This document shows positions 1 to 11,346 of a stretch of 36,924 nucleotides of DNA, one piece after another (the first letter of the stretch is position 1; each line of letters begins with the position of its first letter). The notes under the pieces were generated by a model. The model did no database searches. It had not been told where the DNA came from and was given only the letters and a program-made list of their open reading frames with translations. Position numbers and translations under genes: made by a program. Source of the DNA: Staphylococcus pseudintermedius (GTDB lineage: Bacteria > Bacillota > Bacilli > Staphylococcales > Staphylococcaceae); the NCBI RefSeq assembly GCF_001792775.2, contig NZ_MLGE02000019.1:1-36924 (forward strand), written 5' to 3'.

Positions 1-20
1 GATCAAACTCTCCATAAAAG
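1..20 (-). rRNA. rrs: 16S rRNA, 5' end only (runs off left edge)
   Basis: Read on the minus strand the first bases give ATGGAGAGTTTGATC, the conserved 5' end of bacterial 16S rRNA. Only about 20 nt are in the window, so the exact mature 5' end cannot be fixed. It is the next gene after tRNA-Ala in the same direction, so the tRNA cluster and the rRNA form one operon. Confidence 0.88.
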
Positions 21-120
21 AAGTAAGCTTGATATAGCTCGTTGATTGTTTAAGTCAATCACTCTCGAAAGTACTTTTGAAGTACTCAAATTATTGGAAT
101 TAACGTTGACATATTGTCAT

Positions 121-137
121 TCAGTTTTCAATGTTCA
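121..137 (-). promoter_or_regulatory. boxA-like antitermination element in the 16S leader
   Basis: The minus strand reads TGAACATTGAAAACTGA here, resembling the Bacillus/Staphylococcus rrn boxA (TG-TC-TTGAAAACT core), the NusB/S10 loading site. It sits between tRNA-Ala and 16S, the expected place. The rest of the 131-nt leader holds a small hairpin with AGTACTT/AAGTACT arms around 69-86. Similarity is by memory of the consensus only. Confidence 0.5.
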
Positions 138-151
138 TTTCAAATATATAA

Positions 152-227
152 TGGTGGAGACTAGCGGGATCGAACCGCTGACCTCCTGCGTGCAAAGCAG
201 GCGCTCTCCCAGCTGAGCTAAGCCCCC
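152..227 (-). tRNA. tRNA-Ala (anticodon TGC)
   Basis: A 76-nt cloverleaf with the 3' CCA encoded. The anticodon stem-loop reads CCTGC-TTTGCAC-GCAGG, giving anticodon TGC, and the T-loop reads GGTTCGATCC. It is the last tRNA of the cluster, directly before the 16S leader. Confidence 0.97.
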
Positions 228-244
228 ATGTTATTTTACAGAAG

Positions 245-318
245 TCGGGAAGACAGGATTTGAACCTGCGACCCCTTGGTCCCAAACCAAGTGCTCTACC
301 AAGCTGAGCTACTTCCCG
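245..318 (-). tRNA. tRNA-Pro (anticodon TGG)
   Basis: The acceptor CGGGAAG pairs with CTTCCCG and the anticodon loop is TTTGGGA, giving TGG. The bases after the discriminator A are not CCA, so unlike the other tRNAs of this cluster, which all encode CCA, this one must have CCA added after transcription. Confidence 0.96.
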
Positions 319-327
319 TTATTAAGA

Positions 328-404
328 TGGCGCGCCCGATAGGAGTCGAACCCATAACCTTTTGATCCGTAGTCAAACGCTCTATCCAATTGAGCTACGG
401 GCGC
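328..404 (-). tRNA. tRNA-Arg (anticodon ACG)
   Basis: A 77-nt cloverleaf with CCA encoded. The acceptor GCGCCCG pairs with CGGGCGC. The anticodon arm TTTGA-CTACGGA-TCAAA gives ACG, which is normally edited to ICG by TadA. Confidence 0.96.
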
Positions 405-415
405 ATAATTAAAGA

Positions 416-504
416 TGGTGCCGAGGACCGGAATCGAACCGGTACGGTGATCTCTCACCGCAGGATTTTAAGTCCTGTGCGTCTGCCAGTTCCGCCACCC
501 CGGC
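416..504 (-). tRNA. tRNA-Leu (anticodon TAA)
   Basis: An 89-nt class II tRNA with a long variable arm and CCA encoded. The anticodon loop is CTTAAAA, giving TAA. The acceptor GCCGGGG pairs with CCTCGGC, with one G-U pair. Confidence 0.96.
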
Positions 505-512
505 AAAAATAA

Positions 513-587
513 TGGAGCAGAAGACGGGATTCGAACCCGCGACCCCGACCTTGGCAAGGTCGTATTCTACCGCTGAACTACTTCTGC
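513..587 (-). tRNA. tRNA-Gly (anticodon GCC)
   Basis: A 75-nt cloverleaf with CCA encoded. The acceptor GCAGAAG pairs with CTTCTGC and the anticodon loop is TTGCCAA, giving GCC. The T-arm is GCGGGTTCGAATCCCGT, which looks like a normal translational tRNA-Gly rather than one of the peptidoglycan-dedicated staphylococcal tRNA-Gly types. Confidence 0.96.
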
Positions 588-602
588 TCAATAGTATTCG
601 AA

Positions 603-678
603 TGGTGAGCCATAGAGGATTCGAACCTCTGACCCTCTGATTAAAAGTCAGATGCTCTACCAACTGAGCTAATGGCTC
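603..678 (-). tRNA. tRNA-Lys (anticodon TTT)
   Basis: A 76-nt cloverleaf with CCA encoded. The acceptor GAGCCAT pairs with ATGGCTC and the anticodon loop CTTTTAA gives TTT. Confidence 0.96.
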
Positions 679-684
679 ATAAAA

Positions 685-760
<76 letters not shown>

Positions 761-762
761 AA

Positions 763-838
763 TGGTGGAGAATGACGGGATCGAACCGCCGACCCTCTGC
801 TTGTAAGGCAGATGCTCTCCCAGCTGAGCTAATTCTCC
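763..838 (-). tRNA. tRNA-Val (anticodon TAC)
   Basis: A 76-nt cloverleaf with CCA encoded. The acceptor GGAGAAT pairs with ATTCTCC and the anticodon loop CTTACAA gives TAC. It is the first tRNA after 5S, nine bases from the 5S 3' end. Confidence 0.96.
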
Positions 839-847
839 ATATGTAAT

Positions 848-962
848 GCCTGGCAACGTCCTACTCTCGCGGAACGTAAGTCCGACTACCATCGGCGCTA
901 AAGAGCTTAACTTCTGTGTTCGGCATGGGAACAGGTGTGACCTCTTTGCCATTGTCACCAGA
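848..962 (-). rRNA. rrf: 5S rRNA
   Basis: 115 nt on the minus strand, starting TCTGGTGACAATGGCAAAGA and ending in CGTTGCCAGGC. The internal CCCATGCCGAACACAGAAG and the loop-E region CGATGGTAGTCG are the conserved 5S blocks, and the two ends pair as helix I. This copy precedes the tRNA cluster and the 16S gene instead of following 23S. Its partner proteins are also in the window: RplY (L25/Ctc family) and the 5S maturase RnmV. Confidence 0.96.
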
Positions 963-1002
963 CAATAATTATTTTATTAAGTAGCTTATCGGCTACCTTT
1001 TT

Positions 1003-1031
1003 ATAATACATGTTTTGCAAATACTTTTCAA
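1003..1031 (-). promoter_or_regulatory. rrn promoter P2 (proximal)
   Basis: On the minus strand TTGAAA (1026-1031), a 17-bp spacer and TATTAT (1003-1008). Transcription would start about 35 nt before 5S, and the early transcript can form a short GTAGC/GCTAC hairpin. It is the second of two tandem promoters, the usual arrangement for Firmicute rRNA operons. Confidence 0.7.
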
Positions 1032-1108
1032 TAGTTAATTTTACACTTTGTTTAAGTTTTTTACAAACATTTTAAATTTGTTTTGCCGTTCAATTTGACG
1101 ACTTTTAT

Positions 1109-1137
1109 ATAATACTCAATTATCTTTTCAAAGTCAA
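1109..1137 (-). promoter_or_regulatory. rrn promoter P1 (distal)
   Basis: On the minus strand TTGACT (1132-1137), a 17-bp spacer and TATTAT (1109-1114), with A/T-rich sequence upstream that could serve as an UP element. Both boxes are near consensus. It lies about 105 bp upstream of P2 and downstream of the lysS terminator, so the rrn operon is transcribed on its own. The stretch 1138-1321 holds no gene that I can support. Confidence 0.75.
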
Positions 1138-1321
1138 CACTTTTTAACACCTTTTTTTAAAATAAATTCAAACCGATTTGCATGACCATTTCTGTGCCCA
1201 CCACATGTGAAACCAACCTAGTCTCGCCATATCCATTCACCATGCATCATAGTATTCTCTCCTCTACACATCGCAATATGAAGTGTCCCTCGTGTTCATC
1301 CTTTTCTCCTTTACTAAAGCT

Positions 1322-1359
1322 AAAAAACGCCTGTACACTGAATAGACAATGTACAAGCG
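1322..1359 (-). terminator. Rho-independent terminator of lysS
   Basis: The minus strand reads CGCTTGTACA, a 12-nt loop, TGTACAGGCG, then TTTTTT: a 10-bp stem with one G-U pair followed by a T-run. It lies 14 bp past the lysS stop and closes the folP-lysS operon before the rrn promoters. Confidence 0.9.
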
Positions 1360-1373
1360 ATTAATAATACATC

Positions 1374-3876
<2,503 letters not shown>

Positions 3877-3920
3877 TTCAAATTTCCTCCAATATATTCA
3901 AAGTCAATCACCAAAATCCA

Positions 3921-4398
3921 TCACAATATTGCTTTATATTTTACTACTGTATCATCATGAGGTACGATCTGTTGAATTTTTTGGCCCGAATGCGGTTCGG
4001 TAACATTGGCAGCAATATCATTTAATGGTACCATCACAAAAGCACGTTCAGTCATACGCGGGTGCGGCACCGTTAAATCATCCTCTTCAATGATTTCATC
4101 GCCGTACAATAAAATGTCAATATCCATTGTACGTGGGCCCCATCGCACTTTACGTACACGATGTAACTCTGCCTCAGTTTCTAAAGCGACCTTTAACAAG
4201 TCTTGTGCAGAAAGTTGTGTTTGAATGTGTAAGCATAAATTCAAAAAATCAGGTTGTTCTGTATATCCGACCGGCTTCGTTTCATAAATAGGTGAAATCG
4301 CAACAACATTAATCTTGTCATGAGCATCTAATAAATCAATCGCTGCTTTTAACTGTGCTTCTCGGTCACCCATGTTACTGCCTAAACCTAAATACACA

Positions 4399-4406
<8 letters not shown>
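3921..4406 (-). CDS. folK: 6-hydroxymethyl-7,8-dihydropterin pyrophosphokinase (HPPK)
   Basis: Transfers pyrophosphate from ATP to 6-hydroxymethyl-dihydropterin, supplying the FolP substrate. The 161-aa product starts [12 protein letters not shown] and carries the HPPK signature [15 protein letters not shown], whose two Asp residues bind Mg2+. Length is normal. It overlaps folB by 8 bp, so translation is probably coupled. Confidence 0.97.
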
Positions 4407-5584
<1,178 letters not shown>

Positions 5585-5620
5585 TCATTCAACCATTCAC
5601 ATCCACCTTAGAATAGGTAT

Positions 5621-5629
5621 ATTATAACA
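5621..5629 (-). promoter_or_regulatory. Extended -10 promoter of the folP operon
   Basis: The minus strand reads TGTTATAAT, an extended -10 with a perfect TATAAT. The best -35 guess, TTGTAT, would need a 19-bp spacer, so the promoter probably leans on the TG extension. It is in the 221-bp gap between the cysK terminator and folP. Confidence 0.55.
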
Positions 5630-5743
5630 AATTTCTGAAGCTTTCATACAATGTCAGCCATCGTCTTCAAAGCGGAATGATAAGCATACTTGATGTCTAA
5701 GTGAGACACATCATTTTCTATAGCCGTATCACTAAAATGCAAT

Positions 5744-5775
5744 AAAAAAGCAGGACTGTATGTGCACAGCCCTAC
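5744..5775 (-). terminator. Terminator of cysK
   Basis: Minus-strand stem GTAGGGCTGT / ACAGTCCTGC (10 bp with two G-U pairs) with a 6-nt loop, followed by TTTTTT. It begins 10 bp after the cysK stop codon. Confidence 0.9.
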
Positions 5776-5784
5776 TGTTGTCTC

Positions 5785-6714
5785 TTATTCAAAATTATAA
5801 AGTGGTGTAGAAAGGTAACGCTCACCATTACTTGGCAATACCGTTACAACTGTCTTACCTTTACCTAGTTCTTTCGCTTTTTGAATCGCCGCATAAATTG
5901 CCGCACCTGAAGAAATACCGCCTAAGATACCTTCTTCTTTAGCAACACGACGAGATGTTTCCATCGCTACTTCATTGCCGACTTTAATAATTTCATCATA
6001 AATTTCTGTGTTTAACGTACCTGGTATAAAGCCCGCACCTAAACCTTGTAATTTATGAGGTCCTGGTTCGCCACCACTTAATACTGGTGAGTCTTCAGGT
6101 TCGATGGCAACGATTTGAATGTCTGGATATTTTTCTTTTAACACTTTACCAGCACCTGACAAAGTACCACCCGTACCTACACCTGCTAAAAAGGCGTCGA
6201 TGGTACGGCCTTCAAATTGTTCTACAAGTTCTGGACCTGTTGTTAATTCATGCACTTTGGGGTTAGCTGGGTTTTCGAATTGTTGTGGTTCAAAATAGCC
6301 ATGTGTCTCTTTAAGTTCTTTCGCTTTTTTAATTGCACCTTTCATCGCTTCTGCACCCGGTGTCAATACGAGTTCTGCACCGTAAGCTTTTAATAAGTTA
6401 CGACGTTCCATACTCATTGTTTCAGGCATTGTGAAAACAGCTTTATAACCTTTTGCCGCACATACAAATGCTAAACCGATACCTGTATTTCCTGAAGTAG
6501 GTTCGACAATTGTATCGCCTGGCTTAATTTTGCCTTCTTTTTCTGCTTGTTCAATCATCGCTAAGGCAATACGGTCTTTCACAGAGCCGCCTGGATTCTG
6601 ATATTCTAATTTCACATAAATGTCTGCAGCATCTTCACCTGCTTGATGACGTAACTTAACAACAGGTGTTTGACCAATAATGTCTGTAATATTATCCACT
6701 GGTTTTCTGACCAT
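5785..6714 (-). CDS. cysK: Cysteine synthase A (O-acetylserine sulfhydrylase)
   Basis: A PLP enzyme making cysteine from O-acetylserine and sulfide. From the ATG at 6714 it is 309 aa, normal for CysK. It has the PLP lysine in [11 protein letters not shown], the substrate loop PTSGNTGIG, the phosphate loop [10 protein letters not shown] and the SSGAA motif. An in-frame GTG lies 15 bp upstream (MRLLR-), but AGTGAGG is correctly spaced for the ATG and the protein reads [10 protein letters not shown] like its relatives, so ATG is chosen. It is monocistronic: its own terminator and a long gap upstream. Confidence 0.95.
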   Translation of the reverse strand: MVRKPVDNITDIIGQTPVVKLRHQAGEDAADIYVKLEYQNPGGSVKDRIALAMIEQAEKEGKIKPGDTIVEPTSGNTGIGLAFVCAAKGYKAVFTMPETMSMERRNLLKAYGAELVLTPGAEAMKGAIKKAKELKETHGYFEPQQFENPANPKVHELTTGPELVEQFEGRTIDAFLAGVGTGGTLSGAGKVLKEKYPDIQIVAIEPEDSPVLSGGEPGPHKLQGLGAGFIPGTLNTEIYDEIIKVGNEVAMETSRRVAKEEGILGGISSGAAIYAAIQKAKELGKGKTVVTVLPSNGERYLSTPLYNFE

Positions 6715-6761
6715 CCTCAACAACCTCACTTTTCAATTAATTTTCTCGTTAAAACATAGCT

Positions 6762-6767
6762 ATTATA
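6762..6767 (-). promoter_or_regulatory. Candidate -10 box of cysK
   Basis: The minus strand reads GATATAATAG about 48 bp before the ATG. The hexamer at 17-18 bp upstream (AGTGGT or TAGTGG) is a poor -35, so either an activator helps or this is not the start. Sulfur control by CymR is known for staphylococcal cysteine genes, but I could not match its operator here. Confidence 0.4.
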
Positions 6768-6999
6768 TCGGATATCTATAGTGTACCACTAAATGTACGC
6801 GAGCAAAAGCACATTCTAAGTCGCAACTGTTTTTTATCAAGATATCGACCGATGTTAACGCCTATATCGTTTAAAAGGCTCGCATACTCCATTCTATATC
6901 ATTGAAGACCGAGAAGAAATGAAGTCGTTTAAAAGTGACTTAATTAGCCATCAATTCATGTGAGACGATAACGATTTTGAAATTGTTCATCAAACTCAA

Positions 7000-7180
7000 A
7001 ACTTGCCCTCATGTGCTAAAGTTATCAATGTAAAATTGCCAAAATGTAGGGGGATTGAAAAACCGCCAATGCTACTTCTAATATAACAAGATCATGAAGT
7101 GTTGGCGAGTTAAGACAAGTCTCTGGAAAAGCGAATCCATACCGGCAACCTTAAAGAATGCGTGTTCATGAGGGCAAGTT
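7000..7180. repeat. Concentric inverted-repeat element (MITE-like or structured RNA)
   Basis: Perfect 14-bp outer arms AACTTGCCCTCATG (7000-7013) and CATGAGGGCAAGTT (7167-7180). Inside them lie TTGCC (7036-7040) with GGCAA (7144-7148), then CGCCAA (7064-7069) with TTGGCG (7102-7107), and ACTTC (7074-7078) with GAAGT (7096-7100). All pairs share nearly the same centre at about 7086-7092. There is no ORF inside. The nature is unknown: a non-autonomous mobile element or a folded transcript are both possible. Confidence 0.55.
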
Positions 7181-7237
7181 AAGGAAAATATTAAATTAAA
7201 TATCATCAAAATTTTTATTCCAGCTTGTTACATGTGT

Positions 7238-8122
7238 TTAAGATGGCATTTCAGCAAGTAACGCCTTCAATTCATCTTCGGAAAATGAATAACGTGAGCG
7301 ACAGAAATGACATTCCGCTTCTGCACCGTGATCTTTTGCAATCATATCTTCAATTTCGGCTTGACCTAAACCTTTGATAGCATTTAAAAATTTATCGTGG
7401 CTACAGTTACATTCGAATTCAGTCGGCATGCTTTCTAAAATTGTCACATTGTCTTTACCTAAAATCGTTTCTAACATTTCTTCTGGTGTTAAACCTTCAT
7501 CAATTAATGTCGATACAGGTTTCATCGTGCTAATCGCTGCTTCTAAACGATCGATGGTTTCATCTTTGGCACCCGGCATGACTTGAAGGATAAATCCTCC
7601 TGCTGCTTTGATAGAGTTATCTGGGTTAACAAGTACACCAACCCCCACTGATGAAGGGACTTGTTCACTGTTCGCAAAATAATATGTGAAGTCTTCACCG
7701 AGTTCACCTGAAATGATAGGGCTACTCCCTGTATAATAATCACGCATGCCCACATCTTTTACGACATTGATTGCGCCCGTTGTTCCGACTGCACGACGCA
7801 CATCTAATTTGCCTTGTTCATTGAGCGGAAAGTGCGTTTGAGGATTCGTCACATAACCTCTCACTTTCCCTTTCGCATCTGCATCAGCAATAATTTTACC
7901 GATTGGGCCATCGCCGTCTACCGTTACTGTTAATTTTTGGTCACCTTTTAACATAGCACCCATCATTAAACTTGCTGTCATTGTTCGACCTAAAGCTGCA
8001 GATGCAGTGGGCCACGTATAATGACGCTTTTGTGCTTCTTGAATCGTTTCCGTTGCGTTTACACTATATGCACGAATTTCTCCGTTAAAGGCCAACGCTT
8101 TTACTAAATAGTCATGTGTCAT
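7238..8122 (-). CDS. hslO: Redox-regulated holdase chaperone Hsp33
   Basis: A cytoplasmic chaperone switched on by oxidation: zinc is lost, disulfides form and unfolded proteins are held. The 294-aa product has the family's zinc site in the C-terminal part, C238-N-C240 and C271-H-F-C274, as in the C-X-C...C-X-X-C signature. The start ATG follows AAGGAGTGAT. It lies alone between two long gaps (454 bp upstream, about 520 bp before cysK), so it is probably transcribed by itself. Confidence 0.96.
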   Translation of the reverse strand: MTHDYLVKALAFNGEIRAYSVNATETIQEAQKRHYTWPTASAALGRTMTASLMMGAMLKGDQKLTVTVDGDGPIGKIIADADAKGKVRGYVTNPQTHFPLNEQGKLDVRRAVGTTGAINVVKDVGMRDYYTGSSPIISGELGEDFTYYFANSEQVPSSVGVGVLVNPDNSIKAAGGFILQVMPGAKDETIDRLEAAISTMKPVSTLIDEGLTPEEMLETILGKDNVTILESMPTEFECNCSHDKFLNAIKGLGQAEIEDMIAKDHGAEAECHFCRSRYSFSEDELKALLAEMPS

Positions 8123-8576
8123 TTTGCTATATCACTCCTTAAATTTGTGCAGTTTATTCTGTGTTATTGATTAATGGTCATCTATGTCCGTCGCTATTTT
8201 AATTGGAGGGTCACTACTTTGCATTATCATACGCGGAAGTCTCGTACGACTCAACTAAAATGCTTCCTACAACTTTATCATGTATAGAGGTAAATATAAC
8301 TTTTACATTCAAATTAGCGAAAGTGGAGAGGCCATAAAATTTGGGATGCGATTGATGCGGTATTTTATTTAACTTGCCCATAATGATTTTTGGCTTTGAT
8401 TGCCCTCATGACTTCGCTTTCTTACTTTTTTGCAAGTGCTTTTATCAAATTTTACCCCCACTTATACCATCATGCTTTTGAAAAGGGGCACCACTTCACC
8501 ATCAGTGTTCACCAATTATAAAAAGGACTTTTCTTAAAAGTGTTCTGCTTTCAAGAAAAGCCCTGATGCTTATCGC
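8123..8576 (-). other. 454-bp intergenic region between ftsH and hslO
   Basis: No supported gene. The ftsH terminator occupies 8519-8564. Copies of a CATGAGGGCAAGTT-like motif occur at 8371-8385 and 8400-8410, both in minus orientation. I could not settle on an hslO promoter; TTGAAT followed about 19 bp later by CTATAC around 8300 is the nearest match. Confidence 0.55.
8519..8564 (-). terminator. Terminator of ftsH
   Basis: A 17-bp minus-strand stem (8548-8564 with 8524-8540, including two G-U pairs) around a 7-nt loop, followed by TTTTTAT. It begins 12 bp past the ftsH stop and is among the strongest terminators in the window. Confidence 0.92.
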
Positions 8577-10691
8577 TTATTGAAGTGGCGGTTGATCATT
8601 ACCTGGACGATCAATGTTTGGCTCTTGTTCATAACCCGTTGTATCGCCATTGTCATTTTGTTGTGTGTCTTCACTGTCTTTTGGCTCAGTCTCATTGGTT
8701 GTTTCGTCTTCATTGCGTCGTTCTGATTGATCACGGTTTGCGCGTCCTGTCAATTCTTGTTGTTCTCGACGAATGTCATCATAAGACTTACCATATTTCC
8801 CTTCGTCAAACGCTTTATTTTCAGAATGGTTAACGACTTTTGCATCATCATAATTCACTTCTGGTAAATGCCCTTCATGGAATAATGATTGAATTTGTTC
8901 TGCAACCAATGTTTCTTCAGTTAATAACGTCTTAGCGATTAATTTTAATTGGGATTCGTGGTCTAACAAGATTTGTTTACAACGTTCATATTGTTCTTTA
9001 ATGATGCGTTGTACTTCTTTGTCAATTTCAAAGGCGATTTGACCTGAATATTCAGGTTCACCCGACATGTCTTTACCTAAGAAGACTTGTCCGCCGCCAT
9101 GTGAGAATTGTACAGTACCTAGTTTTTTACTCATACCGTATTTCGTCACCATTTCACGTGCGATTTGTGTAGCACGTTCAAAGTCATTTGACGCACCTGT
9201 TGAGACTTCGTTAAAGATAATATCTTCAGCGACACGTCCACCGAGTAAACCACAAATCTTATCGAGTAATTCTGGTTCAGTCATTAAGAAACGGTCTTGT
9301 TTAGGTAACATCATTGCGTAACCACCCGCTTGACCACGTGGTACGATAGTTACTTTGTGCACCACTTCAGCTTCGTCAAGCACCATACCGATGATAGTAT
9401 GTCCTGCTTCATGATGGGCAACGATATTACGTTCTTTTTCAGAAATGACACGCGATTTTTTAGCTGGACCTGCAATAACGCGGTCTGTCGCCTCTTCAAT
9501 ATCACGCATATCGATTTTTTTCTTACCACTACGCGCCGCAATTAAAGACGCTTCGTTGAGTAAGTTTTCTAAATCCGCACCAGAGAAGCCCGGTGTACGT
9601 TGTGCAATCGCTTTAAGGTCTACTGTTTCGTCTAAAGGCTTGTTTTTAGCATGAACATGTAAAATGGCTTCACGGCCTGTCACATCTGGACGTCCGACTT
9701 GAATTTGACGGTCAAAACGGCCTGGACGTAATAACGCAGGGTCTAAGATGTCAGGACGGTTTGTCGCCGCAATCATGATGATACCTTCATTTTCACCAAA
9801 ACCATCCATCTCTACAAGAAGTTGGTTTAATGTTTGTTCACGTTCATCATGCCCACCGCCAACACCTGCTCCACGTTGACGACCCACTGCATCGATCTCA
9901 TCTATAAAAATGATACACGGCGCATTTTTCTTCGCATTTTCGAATAAATCACGGACACGGCTCGCACCGACACCGACAAACATCTCAACAAAGTCCGAAC
10001 CACTAATTGAGAAGAACGGCACACCTGCTTCACCCGCTACTGCACGTGCAAGCAATGTTTTACCTGTACCTGGTGGCCCTACTAATAAGACACCTTTCGG
10101 GATACGTGAACCCATTTGTTTGAATTTCTTGTTATCTTTCAAAAAGTCAACAATTTCAATGAGTTCTTGTTTCTCTTCATCTGCTCCCGCAACATCTGTG
10201 AAGCGTACACGGCCTTTTTGACTATCGTACATTTTCGCTTTGGACTTACCAAAGTTCATCATACGACCGCCACCACCGCCGCCTTGTGCTTGGCTAAGGA
10301 AGAAAATAAAGAGTAGAGCAATCACTAAAACAGGAATTAATGTAGAAATAATACTTACAAATACACTCTGTCCTTCTTCTTCTTTAACAGTAAAATCTAA
10401 TCCTTTTTGGTCTTTGGCTGTTTCAGTAACTTTATTCAATTCTTGATCATTATTAAACAAAATTGTTGAGGCATAATCGTCATTATTTTTTAACTTACCG
10501 CTCACTTTATAAACATTATTTTCTGGTTGAATTTCTAAAGATTTCAGTTCTCCATTATCCAACTTTTGAATAAATTGCGTGTAAGTTAACTCTTTAGGTA
10601 CATTTCCATTGCCGTTAATCCATGAAAATAGCCCAAAGATAACAACGCCGACAATGGCTATAAACAGCACATTACGAAAAGCTTTCTGCAT
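8577..10691 (-). CDS. ftsH: ATP-dependent zinc metalloprotease FtsH
   Basis: A membrane-anchored AAA+ protease that degrades unassembled membrane proteins and short-lived regulators. The 704-aa protein has TM1 at about 6-25, an extracellular domain, TM2 at about 112-133, and a Gly/Met linker. Walker A is GPPGTGKT (205-212), Walker B IIFIDEID (260-267), the second region of homology starts [17 protein letters not shown], and the zinc site is HEAGH (427-431). The last roughly 70 residues are a low-complexity tail rich in D/E/N/Q. GGAGGAAA precedes the ATG. It follows hpt with no terminator between. Confidence 0.98.
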   Translation of the reverse strand: MQKAFRNVLFIAIVGVVIFGLFSWINGNGNVPKELTYTQFIQKLDNGELKSLEIQPENNVYKVSGKLKNNDDYASTILFNNDQELNKVTETAKDQKGLDFTVKEEEGQSVFVSIISTLIPVLVIALLFIFFLSQAQGGGGGGRMMNFGKSKAKMYDSQKGRVRFTDVAGADEEKQELIEIVDFLKDNKKFKQMGSRIPKGVLLVGPPGTGKTLLARAVAGEAGVPFFSISGSDFVEMFVGVGASRVRDLFENAKKNAPCIIFIDEIDAVGRQRGAGVGGGHDEREQTLNQLLVEMDGFGENEGIIMIAATNRPDILDPALLRPGRFDRQIQVGRPDVTGREAILHVHAKNKPLDETVDLKAIAQRTPGFSGADLENLLNEASLIAARSGKKKIDMRDIEEATDRVIAGPAKKSRVISEKERNIVAHHEAGHTIIGMVLDEAEVVHKVTIVPRGQAGGYAMMLPKQDRFLMTEPELLDKICGLLGGRVAEDIIFNEVSTGASNDFERATQIAREMVTKYGMSKKLGTVQFSHGGGQVFLGKDMSGEPEYSGQIAFEIDKEVQRIIKEQYERCKQILLDHESQLKLIAKTLLTEETLVAEQIQSLFHEGHLPEVNYDDAKVVNHSENKAFDEGKYGKSYDDIRREQQELTGRANRDQSERRNEDETTNETEPKDSEDTQQNDNGDTTGYEQEPNIDRPGNDQPPLQ

Positions 10692-10730
10692 GCGTCGTTT
10701 CCTCCTACTTCAAATATAAAACTAATAAAA

Positions 10731-10739
10731 ATTTTACCA
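10731..10739 (-). promoter_or_regulatory. Candidate extended -10 promoter of ftsH
   Basis: The minus strand reads ATGGTAAAAT, a TGn-extended -10, about 40 bp before the ftsH ATG. No -35 match is found at 17-18 bp. It would give ftsH transcription in addition to read-through from tilS-hpt. Confidence 0.4.
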
Positions 10740-10806
10740 TAATTGTTACACAAATGGCTAGTAATTGACTTTTATCAACGCTAGGGACATGCCCCATTCA
10801 ACGCGA

Positions 10807-11346
10807 TTATTTTGCGTACACTTCAGATTTTAGCGTACCAATATAAGGTAAGTTACGATACTTTTCTTGATAGTCCAAACCATAGCCAATCACAAACTCA
10901 TCGGGAATTTTTTTACCAACATATTTCGCTTCAATATCCGCTTTACGACGGTTTGGTTTATCGAGTAATGTCACAATTTCTAATGAGTTCACACGGCGAG
11001 ATTGTAATAATTCTGTGATAGATTTTAATGTCGTACCCGTTTCAAGAATATCTTCAACGATTAACACATCTTTATTTTCGATTGATGAACTTAAATCTTT
11101 TAAAATTTGTACTTCACCTGTTGATTCTGTACCACCGTGATAACTTGATACATCCATAAAATCAATCGCAAGTGGCAAGTCGATATGTTTAATTAAGTCT
11201 GTCATGAATAAGACTGACCCTTTTAAAATACCGACACAAAACAGATCTTTCCCCTGATAATCTGCTGTGATTGTTTCACCTAATGTACGACAAATCTGTT
11301 GAATGTCCTCCTCCGTTAATAACACTTCTTTTACATCATTTTTCAT
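10807..11346 (-). CDS. hpt: Hypoxanthine-guanine phosphoribosyltransferase
   Basis: Salvages hypoxanthine and guanine to IMP and GMP using PRPP. From the ATG at 11346 it is 179 aa with the PRPP loop VLIVEDILETGTT (94-106) and the SSYHGGTESTG flexible loop. Earlier in-frame starts exist at 11355 and 11382, but only the ATG at 11346 has a well-spaced SD (GGGAG, 9 bp). It overlaps the end of tilS by 11 bp, the conserved tilS-hpt-ftsH arrangement. Confidence 0.96.
   Translation of the reverse strand: MKNDVKEVLLTEEDIQQICRTLGETITADYQGKDLFCVGILKGSVLFMTDLIKHIDLPLAIDFMDVSSYHGGTESTGEVQILKDLSSSIENKDVLIVEDILETGTTLKSITELLQSRRVNSLEIVTLLDKPNRRKADIEAKYVGKKIPDEFVIGYGLDYQEKYRNLPYIGTLKSEVYAK

Larger units (their letters stand above)
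6730..7237 (-). other. 508-bp intergenic region between hslO and cysK
   Basis: No coding sequence that I can support. It holds the candidate cysK -10 box TATAAT (6762-6767) with no convincing -35, next to a small palindrome (ATATC-C-GATAT) that could be an operator. It also holds a concentric inverted-repeat element at 7000-7180. No clear Rho-independent terminator for hslO was seen unless that element serves as one. Confidence 0.6.

Noticed and set aside
1182..1364. A 60-codon plus-strand open frame between the rrn promoters and lysS.
   Set aside because: No SD, no recognisable protein, and it covers the lysS terminator.
7543..7755. A 70-codon minus-strand open frame inside hslO.
   Set aside because: It is an alternative frame of a clear Hsp33 gene, without an SD.
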